Origin: Xylogone sp. PMI_703 | Lineage: Eukaryota; Ascomycota; Leotiomycetes | Direction: 5' to 3' | Assembly: GCA_021399445.1 (NCBI GenBank) | Contig: JAJTUQ010000004.1 | Location: 3,968,001-4,032,000 of the forward strand | Length of the DNA: 64,000 nt | Part shown: one piece after another, positions 44,794 to 55,341 of the stretch | Layout of the letters: each line of letters begins with the position of its first letter | How positions within the stretch are numbered: the first letter of the stretch is position 1 | Notes under the pieces: model-generated | The model's database searches: none | What the model was told of the DNA's origin: nothing | Seen by the model: only the letters and a program-made list of their open reading frames with translations | Program-made: the position numbers and the translations under genes

Positions 44794-45208
44794 ATGTCGG
44801 TAGTAGATTGGCATAACGCTCCCTACGACGTCTACATCGGACGCTTCGTCCCTGATGGCCCGCCTGGCATTGGGCCCGACGCTGTAAGACATCACTCTGA
44901 TCAAGCCTGACAGTAATAATAACCACCCTTAACAAAAGTGCCCATATGGCAATCCCTTCGTTATCGATGATCCCTCGGATCCTGCACAGCGCGCCGAGGC
45001 TATCGCTCAGTACGAGCGGTGGTTGCTTGCCCCAGAGCAGAAAGATTTAATAGCAAGAGCAAAGAGAGAGCTAAAGGGAAATGTTGTACTTGCGTGCTGG
45101 TGTAAGCCGCGTGCTTGTCATGGGGATGTGTTGAAGGCCGTAGCAGATGAGACGGAGGAGGAAACGGAAAAGAGGAGGGAAAGAGTGTTGGGGAACGGGA
45201 AGGTGTAA
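44794..45208 (+). CDS. DUF4326 family protein
   Basis: Two exons (44794-44883, 44939-45208) join in frame to 119 residues. The layout is that of DUF4326: an N-terminal strand with YDVYIGRFVPDG, then CPYGNPFVI, then the helical part EAIAQYERWLL, and the Cys/His stretch VVLACWCKPRACHGDVL, which is the family hallmark and may hold a metal or act catalytically. Members occur in phages, bacteria and fungi, and no function is established. The end is Glu/Arg-rich. A horizontal origin is possible from the family's spread but not shown here. Confidence 0.82.
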
Positions 45209-47305
45209 AGAAGTTTCATATTTTCTCTGTGAAAATTCAATATGAGACTCAGTATTGTATGCGTATATATATCGCTAATACTATCAAGAGTGTAACTCAA
45301 ACATCTCTCTTATATTCAAAAAAAAATCATTTCACCCTGAAGGTTATTGATTTCGAATACCATCTTGCAGATTGCCAAGGGGAAGATCACCTCCTATATA
45401 AAGATGATCATTCGCGTCACTGTTGAGCACATTATAGCTTCTGATTTTATAGGCATGTCAAGACATTTAATGATGTTGTATTTCTTATTGATACAACGCC
45501 TCATATAGTGGTCATTATATCGCTTGTCTATTTCTTCTTTCTCGTAATCTTATCTTCGCCTGCATGAGATCTGTCAGATAGTCCCATGGATGTTAGACCG
45601 AATGCAATGCTACACTGCATTGCTGGATTTGAAGTCGCCGTGCCATCATCGCTGTGACGTTCCTCGTATCAGCATCTGTTGTATTCGTCTCGTATTAAGT
45701 CCCGTGCCGATGAAGAATATTAGACAATACCCCTGGGGCCAACGTGGAGGTTGTCATCCGCGTTGTGCAGACTGTCGGATTGATGAGATCGTCCCGGCTG
45801 CATGATCTGCATCATAATGGTTGGCTGGATATCTATCCGGCTGCAACCCTGGATCTGGTCGATGACAGGCTGAAAAAGAAAACATAAAGAACGTAAGTTT
45901 GCTGAGGCCCCTTTCCTCTGTGATATGTGATAGGGGAGATGTTTGGCGATATTAGTGAACTTGGGCCAAGTGGTGATCAATCTTCGGGCTGGCCCAGTGG
46001 CTTGCTTATCCGTCTGCAAGCGCGGACTTGAGCCTGTTCACACCAAAACGCTATCTAATCCTTCTACGTGGCGGCTATGTGCAGCGGCTATAGAGCCTAC
46101 AGCAGCTAATTACAGTGATTGCTACTCTGTAGGCAACGCATCCGGAGGTACTCCCGAGCAACGACTATGTCCGCTTTCTAAGGCAAGTCCCGCAGTGACT
46201 CGTGACAACATATCGAATTGAACACATCAGGGATCTCTATATGGTTCTGATTTGAAGAGCATTGCATCTGAGAAGGGAGGAACAGCGTCCGAGAATTGGG
46301 GTATTTCAGGCTAGGTTAGATTAGAACCTGCACTGACACGGTTGCGTTAAATGCCTCGAGGCCTGGAAGATCCAACTAGTAGCATGGATATATTTGCCAT
46401 TCTTAACTATAGCTTAGAACTGTACCCTAAAAGCTCTAAATACAACACTTATCGTGGATAGACTCTCTGTTGGCTTTGAATTAGGAATTGGTGTTCGCTG
46501 GTGGGTAGTTGCGCTGTAAGATCGGATTAACCGGCTGCCTGGATCAGCAGGGAGTTGACCTTACATTGTCCGAGAGCAGAGGCCAACTCCTAAAGCAGCC
46601 CTCGACCGCAATGTCTCATACAGTAACGATCCTGCATATGCTTACTGTCAACGCACTAGTTGGACAGCAGGTGCGACCATAGCTCTGTAGATCCTGAATA
46701 TCGTAGCAGTGCAATCAAAGCAGTGCACTCTCCATTCCCACTTTGAGCCAGTTGTTGATAGGCATTGTGGTTCTGGGCTGTGTTGTCTCGTGTGTAGTTG
46801 ACCGTGCTTGACAGTCTCCTGCTCCTTGACTCCTCATCCTAGAGATCACCATATCGCTGCAACGCGGTCTCGCACGGTATTCGCTTGGCATGGGCCCTGA
46901 GTTATGACGTCGCCCGTATCGAATCCTTTGGATATGATAGCTGGAATGGGAAGAGACAGGAAGACATATGTCTGTGGGGGCAGTTGACTGGAGCTGGAGA
47001 GATGCTAAACATGTATCAGCTATGAGCTAACTAGTAGCTGGCAGAGCACTGGAATACGAGGGACCTTTTCAAGAGAGCAAAGGCTGCACTCTACCATGGG
47101 TTATAAGTACATGAGACCTAATTTCCTAGAGCTTGATGTCGGAGGGGAAAAGAAAGTTCTCCCTTTCCGCCCCCCTTGTCCCATGTCGCTGCTGCAGGAG
47201 GCCTTGACCGAGCCAACCCCAATCTGCCAACCGCCTGCATTTTTATTTCTTGGTATTTTGTAGCCCATTTTCCGCATTTTTGGTTTGATCTTTATTTCTT
47301 TCACG
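45209..47305. other. Intergenic, no gene seen
   Basis: This is the 2.1 kb upstream of the tyrosinase. TATAAG occurs at about 47102, some 200 nt before the tyrosinase start. No other gene is supported. Confidence 0.4.
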
Positions 47306-49527
47306 ATGCTTTGGAGACAGGCTTCTATCTGTTTCTTGTTAACTAGCATCTCTCTCTTTTCTTGCGCTGCTGGCGCCCAGACGCAGAATGTTACCATCAC
47401 GGGAATCCACACAGGTGTCAACAATAAGACGGGCGAGAGGCCTCCTAGGCGGAATATCTTAGATCTCCAATATGATACTCCACAATGGTATGCTCCAATT
47501 CAACGTGGTGCATCGCTACATAACTAATATTATGGCTTTAGGTCGCTCTATATCTTAGCACTTGCTGTCATGCAGACATCTGCTGATAGTGATTTACTGG
47601 GATATTATCAGATTTCTGGTAAATAAACACCGAAATTTATTCCTTTAATCCGGGATTTAACATTGGTATAGGCATCCATGGTAGGCCATATATCGCATGG
47701 AATGGCGTGAACACCGTGCCAGGTGCCCCTTCCACGGGATATTGTACTCACGGTATGTAACTCAAGGAGTAAAATATCTCGCAATACTTGTGACTTATTA
47801 ACCTTTAGATTCTGTGTTATTTCCAACTTGGCATCGACCATATATGGCTCTGTTTGAGGTGAGATAGCTCTTCGTATTTACGGCATCCTTGACTGACCAT
47901 TTTCGACAGCAAATCCTCGTTACTTATGCTCAGCAAATAGCAGAGATGTACCCCGCCAGTTTCAACGATACCTATAAAACTGCAGCAAAGAATCTCCGCG
48001 TCCCGTTTTGGGACTGGGCCTCAAATGCGACTATACCATCTGTAGTCAACCAACCGTCAGTGGTCATCCAGACTCCTTACGGGTATCAGCCTTTCGCCAA
48101 TCCTTTATATCAATATCAGTTCAAAAGTTTCCCTTTAAACACTACTCTATTCCCACCGGATGCATACGATGGAGAGCTTGCTCAGTATAAGACTACTGTG
48201 AGAAGTCCAGATAAGGCCGGAGGACCGTCTAACTTCGCAACTGCAAATAGCCAATTGACGCGCGATAATCTAAAGCAGAGGACTGTAAGCATAACGAATC
48301 CGCCGAAATATGGAGACAGGTTTCTTACTCATTACTATAGTACGATGCATTGGTAAAATCGACTACATTCAACACGTTTGCGACAGTTACTTATGGAAGT
48401 AATGCCATCGAAGGAGTCCATGGCTCAGTACATGTGGACATAGGAGGTACATATGGCCATATGTCACAGCTGAGTTACTCTGCATTTGATCCTATATTGT
48501 GAGTGCCCCTATTTTTGCTTGACTAGCTGACAGTGCTGATCTCGTGAACGAAGTTGGTTACATCACGCCAATGTGGACCGTCTGTTTGCCATCTGGGAAG
48601 CACTCTACCCCGACCAGTTTCTCGAATCAGCAAAGGATATTTATGGCACTTTCACTATCCCTACAAATTCTAATGATACGATCGATACGCCGTTAACACC
48701 ATTTTCGAAAGACGGCACCGCATTCTTCACTTCAACGGGTGTTCGGAGCATGAGTGTTTTTGGATATACCTATCCGGAAATTCAAGACTGGAACCAAACT
48801 CCCACTCAACTCAAAGCAAATGTTACCTCTCAGATCAACAAGCTATACAATCCCAATGGCGTGAATACAGTTTCTAAGAGATTTATGGATGGCGAACCGA
48901 AACTGATTAGACGCCCACATGCCAAGGCGACTGAGCGTGTCGAGAAGGATCGCGCTTGGTCGGTCAGTATCCAAGTGAACAAGTTTGGCCTCGATGGGAC
49001 TCGATTTTTTATAAGAGTGTTTCTTGGAGCTGTACCCAAGGACCCAAATGACTGGTCAAGTGCCTCCACTCTCGCTGGCTCAATGCCAGTTCTTCCGGCT
49101 CCCCATGGAATGGGCCCGCTGCCTGTGGTATTAGTCAATGGCGAAGTCAACTTAAGTCAAGAACTGGCCGAAGCTGGATTTGATGGCAACGAAGTAGACG
49201 AAATTCTGCTTTACCTCAAAAAGAATCTACACTTCAAGATTCAAATGGTGCGTAACATAACTCCCCGTTCTAGTCATTCATAATACAATCCCCACATACT
49301 AAATCCAGGGGGCATAACAGTTCAATGGCACAGCCGTCGAAAACCGACCAGACCTATGCTTAACCGTCATGGTCCAAGACGAAGAAGTAACACCAGCAGG
49401 TGCAGTAACTGAGTTCCCAACATTCGGGGAAAAGACACTGCATCCGGACGTGTTGGGGATAGTGTACGCAGCAGCAGGTGCGTTAGGGGATGCCGTATCG
49501 AAAGTTGCGAGAAAGAAGACTGGATGA
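47306..49527 (+). CDS. Secreted tyrosinase (type 3 copper enzyme)
   Basis: Eight exons (47306-47487, 47542-47618, 47672-47752, 47809-47858, 47910-48284, 48341-48498, 48554-49247, 49321-49527) join in frame to 607 residues. The enzyme oxidises mono- and diphenols to quinones, as in melanin formation. Residues 1-24 look like a signal peptide (SICFLLTSISLFSCAAGA). The copper A site is H89 (GIHGRPY), H113 and H122 (FPTWHRPY). The copper B site is H282 and H286 (EGVHGSVHVDIGG) and H311 with H312 (WLHHANVDR). The intron at 48285-48340 is required to reach YDALVKSTTFNTF. The C-terminal 200 residues, ending LGDAVSKVARKKTG, match the cap or tail region that keeps fungal tyrosinases latent. Several N-glycosylation sites are present. 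Confidence 0.92.
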
Positions 49528-50151
49528 GAGAGCATATGAGAAATACAGGAGGATTAATTGAATCATTATTAGATACCGAAACGCTGGGATTGACTTTACG
49601 GGAAAGCAAGGAGAGGGATTCTGGATTTACACATCTTTTACCACTATTTACCATCTCATTGAATATTGCTGTAATATAATAGAATCTTGAGAGATAGATA
49701 TGCCCCAGTGCATGTGATGATAAAAGCTTCTGAACCCTCAGCTTTTTAACCATATATTAACAACTCGTACTTCCTTCAAGATCTCACTAAGATAAAAGTC
49801 ACCACATCATGTTTTATTGGTCACTATTTAAAAGTCTTCGTTTAAAACCTTCTATTGATGAAGCGGAATTGTTCTGCTCTAATGCGCCTAAACGACGACG
49901 AAATCTCTGAACCCTTTAATAACTAAACGGTGCTAAAATATAACAGATAGAAAAATTGACACGATAGAAACAATGTCTGAAACGAGGACTCTTTGAAACC
50001 CCCTAACCCCTATTTTCCCTCCGAGTACCCGTCCCATAACAGTAATACATGCAATATTAGAACTCCAGTGTATCCTCCCTATTCCAGAGCCCGTGAAAAT
50101 CAAATACAGAGAAGGCGAAAGCTAATTACAAGGAAAATTCTTTTTAGGTGT
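49528..50151. other. Intergenic between convergent genes
   Basis: These are the 3' flanks of the tyrosinase and the SREBP-type gene. It is AT-rich. No gene is seen. Confidence 0.4.
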
Positions 50152-52902
50152 CTAGCAGGCATCAGACTCACAATCATCATCACTCATAGTCCCATACCCA
50201 TCATCAACGCCCACACCTTCCATTCCGACTGCCTCTCGAGTAAGTTTAAGGCATTTTTCAACCAATTCTCCCTTGAGAACTACATCTAAGCCACTGTTCT
50301 CTGCATCCCTGCCCCCAATCCAGATCCGTAGTTTACCTGCAAGACCCTCTAACGCCTTCGCACAGTTCTGTGAAGCCGTCTCATGGGATCGAATCTTCTC
50401 CACAAGCATGTATAAGCTGGTAAATCCTAGCAGATTCATACCGGTTGGAACAATGGAATTAATGATATCGGTAGCAGTGTGAGGATCGGCAGGTGGTGGA
50501 GAGCAATCAAGTTCAGCAATAGCATTAGCGCATTGAATGGAGAGGTTTATTTCAGGAAGGTTGACTGTAGATGTTGGCTTGCTGATAATTGCCGGAGTCT
50601 CTGCAAGTTCCTTGGACTTTTCGACCATAGGTGACTCGAGGGGTCCGAGAGTTTGTGAAGCTGTTGCAATATTCGAACCGCGTTTCTCCTTGACAAGGAC
50701 GGCACGTGCTACTAGAGCGCGAATCTGTGCGCCAGAACCAATTGGCGCAGTTTTGATAGCGAGATCGATATCTTTATTGATATCATTCTCGACATCTATA
50801 TCGCCAGTAGTCAAACCTTGATATGATGCAAGACTGTGCGACAGAGCACGCTGAAGGACGTAGCTAGACCACCAAGCCGCAACAGCGTCTAGAGGACCTC
50901 TGACAGCGAAATCATCAACGACACTATCCATACTGTCACTGAATTCTGGTAGATTGTGGGTCGTAGGTAGATTCCAAGTGAGATTGTGTGCGCGTTGACC
51001 AATGCAGTCAATAAGAACGTCGTCGCAGTCTTGTTCAAGTAGGGCAGCGAGGTGTGGAGGTAACTCATCTTGTCGAGAATCTTGATTAAGAGCGAGTGTG
51101 TTTTGCATCTCTTGCGCTTGTTTCCATTGCCACCGTGCTAACTTAGCAGCAATCTCTTGGAATCTGTAAATAGACGCAAACCCAGAGTTGCCAAGTTCCC
51201 AGAGGAGAACTCGAATATGTAGTGCTTTAAGCATGAAGCGAGCAGGAGTATCAGGGAGGGTACCAGAGGCCAACAGTGTTAAAGTCAATCTACTCTTGTT
51301 GACTTCCACGTCACCTCCAGCTAGCTGGGCATCGAGGGCTATTTCCCAAGCTCTGACGCGGGCTGCTTCTTGCTGATCAGTAGTACCTGTAAGGAATGTG
51401 TACCATTTGGTGCCAATGGTGTTGCGGAGGCTGAGCTTCGCCATCTTCAGGCACAACGCCGCAGCTTCCAGGAAGAAGTTGTGGCGTGGAACCCATACTG
51501 TTTGAATTGCAGTAAGCCACGCTTGTCTTCGGACATGAATTGAAGAAGCGAGCGATGGCGCAGCCGTGAGAGATTGTGATTGGGTCTTCCCATCCTTTGG
51601 CTTTGGCTTCGAGGTAAATGAAGGCAAGAAGACGTAAAGTAAGACGCCAATCACTAGTAGAATCTTGATGTAACCTATTGATTGTGCAGCTGAAATGTGA
51701 TGTCCGGCAACGTTGAAGTGGAGACCCGAATGGAGTTTCTGGCTTGCTGAGTAGAGCAGTTGAGTCGGCACACTGAATAGGCCACGTGCGGCTGGGCTGT
51801 TGGTATCTTGCTCTTGCTCACGGAAACCCTCCATCACCATTAGACCTGCTAATGATCCAACCATCAACTTTCCAAACGCTCCACCGCGATTCTGCCATCC
51901 TGACTGTCCATAAGGTGGACGAGGGGGGGGGTAATGTTCCTGTGGTACAGGATATGCTTGCTGGCTCATCTGAGGATGCATCCGACGCATCTCCTCGGGC
52001 ACCTGTATCATACCTTGAGGCTCAACAGGGGTACCAGAGGAGCTCTCGGCGTATTGAGGATAGGAGAATGGCGGTCGTAACTGGGGAACTGCATTTACGC
52101 CCATAGAACCAGACATAAAGAGTTTCTCGAAGGCATTGATACGCGCCTTCATGATCGCATTCTCGTCCTGTAGGCGAGAGTTTCGCTTCTCCAAGTGCCG
52201 AATGTATTCGGTGGCTTTGCTAAGAATCGTGGCTTTATTCAGCTTGTGAGCAGGAGTCAGACCCTGTAGATCCTCTCTATCATCCGTGGTATCTTCGCCT
52301 CGCTGGCTCTTGGTCATGATTCTCAAACTTGGAACGCTGTCCCGCAGGTCCGCAATCTTGTCATTCAGGTTGGTTCGGTACCGTTTCTCGATCATGTTGT
52401 GCGCCGTCTTCTTAACGGGAGGGCCCTGCCCAGCATGCTCATCCTCCTCCTCTTCCTCGCCCTCAGTAGAGCTCTTTCTCTTTCGACTAGGCACGGCTGT
52501 CTCCGGCGACGATGCAGAGTTGCTGTGGTTGGGGCTCGCGGAGGAAGTCGAGCTGGGTCGGTGCTTGTACTGGATGCCTGGAGGCATGGCGATGCTACGG
52601 AGTTCCTCTTGCTGGGCACGCGTGAGGGTATTCGAGGATGAGGTTGGGTAAGAAGCGCTTGGAGCAGTGGCGGGACTATCGTCTTCGACCTTGGGCATTG
52701 GGGGATCCCAGGACAATGGAGTTGAGTAGAGGCCGTTAGGAGGGGGAGAGTCGTCCAAGTCCCATTCCGTGGTGAACAGAGATTCTTCGCCTTGCTGCAG
52801 CGAGTCAGCAAATGCCATAGTGTTCCCAAGCTGCGCGCTGGGATCGGATGCAGCAGTCGCGCGGAGCAGAGCAGCAGGATCTATAAAGGCCCCGGAATCC
52901 AT
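50152..52902 (-). CDS. srbA: SREBP-type bHLH-Zip membrane-bound transcription factor
   Basis: A single frame encodes 916 residues from the ATG at 52902 (MDSGAFIDPAALL), which gives the usual acidic N-terminus; the frame is open to an ATG at 53133. The bHLH-zipper spans about 165-262, and Tyr175 in IEKRYRTNLNDKI is the residue that marks sterol regulatory element-binding proteins. Two hydrophobic segments follow at about 343-357 and 409-428, the hairpin that anchors SREBPs in the ER. The long C-terminal part matches the fungal DUF2014-type region. Fungal SREBPs (SrbA/Sre1) are cut from the membrane under low oxygen or sterol and switch on ergosterol and hypoxia genes. An acidic run (EGEEEEEDEHAG) lies before the bHLH. 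There is no intron. Confidence 0.92.
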   Translation of the reverse strand: MDSGAFIDPAALLRATAASDPSAQLGNTMAFADSLQQGEESLFTTEWDLDDSPPPNGLYSTPLSWDPPMPKVEDDSPATAPSASYPTSSSNTLTRAQQEELRSIAMPPGIQYKHRPSSTSSASPNHSNSASSPETAVPSRKRKSSTEGEEEEEDEHAGQGPPVKKTAHNMIEKRYRTNLNDKIADLRDSVPSLRIMTKSQRGEDTTDDREDLQGLTPAHKLNKATILSKATEYIRHLEKRNSRLQDENAIMKARINAFEKLFMSGSMGVNAVPQLRPPFSYPQYAESSSGTPVEPQGMIQVPEEMRRMHPQMSQQAYPVPQEHYPPPRPPYGQSGWQNRGGAFGKLMVGSLAGLMVMEGFREQEQDTNSPAARGLFSVPTQLLYSASQKLHSGLHFNVAGHHISAAQSIGYIKILLVIGVLLYVFLPSFTSKPKPKDGKTQSQSLTAAPSLASSIHVRRQAWLTAIQTVWVPRHNFFLEAAALCLKMAKLSLRNTIGTKWYTFLTGTTDQQEAARVRAWEIALDAQLAGGDVEVNKSRLTLTLLASGTLPDTPARFMLKALHIRVLLWELGNSGFASIYRFQEIAAKLARWQWKQAQEMQNTLALNQDSRQDELPPHLAALLEQDCDDVLIDCIGQRAHNLTWNLPTTHNLPEFSDSMDSVVDDFAVRGPLDAVAAWWSSYVLQRALSHSLASYQGLTTGDIDVENDINKDIDLAIKTAPIGSGAQIRALVARAVLVKEKRGSNIATASQTLGPLESPMVEKSKELAETPAIISKPTSTVNLPEINLSIQCANAIAELDCSPPPADPHTATDIINSIVPTGMNLLGFTSLYMLVEKIRSHETASQNCAKALEGLAGKLRIWIGGRDAENSGLDVVLKGELVEKCLKLTREAVGMEGVGVDDGYGTMSDDDCESDAC

Positions 52903-55341
52903 GATGGGTGGTTCAGCAGGTTTAAAATGCTGGCGAGAAACAGGAATCGACAGATCTGGCGCTTGAACTTCCTCAGAGCAGACGCATTTCCTGGACCGGG
53001 GCAGGACTGCAGAAGGAGCAGGAAGTGAAGCCTCGTTGGGCGGGCGCTGGCATTGGGGGAGGCCCGTCGAGGTGCGGATGATGTGACTTTTGCTGCTGCC
53101 ACCAAGAAATCGTACGATACGGTTAGGATGCACTGCGATGCTAGGCCCAATTCGGCTATGCTGGGATCATCTCCGGCTGCAGTGGACTGACGTGTTGCCT
53201 GACTTTTGCGGGCGCAGCGCTGCGGTGGGTCACGTGCTGCTACCTCGGTGGTCGACGCCGGGTCGAGGTCGAGATTGTGAGAGATTGCGCCGAGCAAACT
53301 GGTGGTGAACCCGCGCAAGATATATATATACACTTCGCTTCTCCCGAGACCTTCTCGGGTCTTGAGCTACGGTGCCTTGTGAGATTCGGGGTCCGTTACA
53401 TGTAACGGCGTCTCGCCCATGAAGAGCCCATGTCTTGCCGGTTCTGTACCTATCGCGAGTCTCCCTCAAGACATAGGAGAGCGACAGTAAACTACGGCAG
53501 TTATCCGAAGGGCTCCTCGGTCACCACCCAAGCTCATCATATGTCTTCGTGTGCGGGCCATGAGGGCAAACAAAGGAGCTTGTAGTCTTCCTTCCTGGCT
53601 GACCGATCCTTTCGACTCCAGGGTACAAGACAGATGGGCTGTTGTTTGACTCATTAACAAGACACCGAGCATCCACAGCTCAGGCTACGCTGCGTACATT
53701 TCGTGCCTCTCGGCTCTTCTTTGTTGTCCCCTTGCAGCAATGCAAGAGTTGCAACTTTGCAACTGTCGTTCCTCACTGCGTCGGTTTCCTGTTCTAGAAC
53801 TCGTTCCATTCATCTAAGTTAATGGTGGCCTCAGGCTTTAGAATAAGAGCGTTATCATGTGATTGCACGGGCCGCTTTCTTATCAGATGCAAGATCCTTT
53901 CAGCCTCAGGCACTTAATTATATCATGACAAACACAATTGAAGCTGAGGTTTTGGTTCAGAAATCTACGGTAGGTCGGGTTAATATAATATGGTTGTTGA
54001 CATTTTTATGAGATCCGCTAGGTTTCTAGTCACTAATTTATAGCTGACAGTGGTTCTAATGCGGAGTAATGTGATATGTAGCCGTAGTTGTGGCTTGCAA
54101 AGAGAATTATGGAGAAGGCGACAGGAGAGCTATATAGATCAGACAGACTGAATATTAGGACCGCTGTCGCAAGTTCTTGCTTGTCCAGCTGCAGTGCAAA
54201 TCCAATGATGCAATGAGAATACGTGTTCCCATCATCTCAGATTATTCTTTACAATGGAGAGGTTGATGTAGCAATGTGATGTTGGAAGTTTTACCGGTCG
54301 CCCGCAGCTAAACACTTCCAGGCTACTCCACCCTGTAATTATGGCGAACTTTAGGCATCGCAATCACTCTGAGGCTCTATAACTACTAAGCTACGGTACA
54401 TCCGTACCTAGTAGCCTGGGCATCTCCTACCCCTCTATAGCGGTGAGGACCTTTATGTCTTCCTCTACCCACAATATATTAAATACTCAGTCTAAGGCAG
54501 TTCCAAGCATTCCAGGAAAACATATCATCCAAGCATTCTGGCAGAGGACACTTGACTCCTGCTTTGCTGTCAACGACAAGAAATCCGCAGTGCGCCAATG
54601 TCCGTACGGCCAGTCCTTCGGTTCTACCTCATGAAACCGCCCTCGCCAGCTCGTCGCTGCTGGCTGGTCCAGACTCAGCCGAAACACAAGCCGTTTCAAG
54701 CGAAACGAGGCGTGGCTTGGGTCCAGGGGTGGCACAAACCTTAAAAGCATCCACACGTGATCTCGCGTCCAATGGAATCGCCGCCAAGGAGCCACCAGGG
54801 GTTCGAAGCCTCGACTCTGGGAGACCCCCGACGTCTGAGATCTTGTCACAGGCTTCATGGTTGGAATACACCGTGACGGATGTAGATTTTTGTCGTGGGT
54901 GTGCGATCCAAGTCGCCATTCGAGCATCTGGTATCTAATTCTAGGTAGGCTGGGAAGGGAAACGGATCGTCATCGAAGACTGCAAGGCTCTCTTTTGGTG
55001 CCCAGCTCCGCACGGTTGGTACGGTATGTACGGGTACTATTCGAATCGTGGCACTCGCCTCAGGTTCAAGCTCCCATTTCGTCCTCGTCCCTGATACCTT
55101 TTACATCTTCCTTTCTCTTTCCCCCCCAGCAATCTCTCATTGTTGTTGTCATCACTGTCGTAGCAGACCGTGGCGGCCAGCACGCGTTGAACGAGACAAT
55201 TTACATGATGGGATTGTGCATCTTATAATAATACCTTTTTAAACGTTCCTTACCTTCCTTTCATTTATCCCCATTGATTGGGTTCTGTTTTATTTCATAT
55301 TCCTTTTTTATCATCTGCCTTTCTTAAGCGGCGGCGCCGCG
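52903..55341. other. Intergenic / divergent promoter region, no gene supported
   Basis: The left part is the SREBP promoter with a short AT repeat (TATATATATA) near 53321. A frame of 146 codons on the minus strand (54487-54927) and overlapping plus frames lack recognisable features. The right end is the leader of the large membrane protein. Confidence 0.4.

Noticed and set aside
51786..52651. Plus-strand frames opposite the SREBP-type gene
   Set aside because: Shadows of a long, clearly conserved minus-strand frame.
54669..54835. A further interrupted tRNA, suggested by GGGGTTCGAAGCC and possible acceptor pairing CCAGACT/ACTCTGG
   Set aside because: No A box, a mismatched acceptor stem, a weak T stem and no nearby T run; most likely chance.
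54487..54927. Minus-strand frame of 146 codons
   Set aside because: No motif, no codon or composition signal, and equally long overlapping frames on the other strand.
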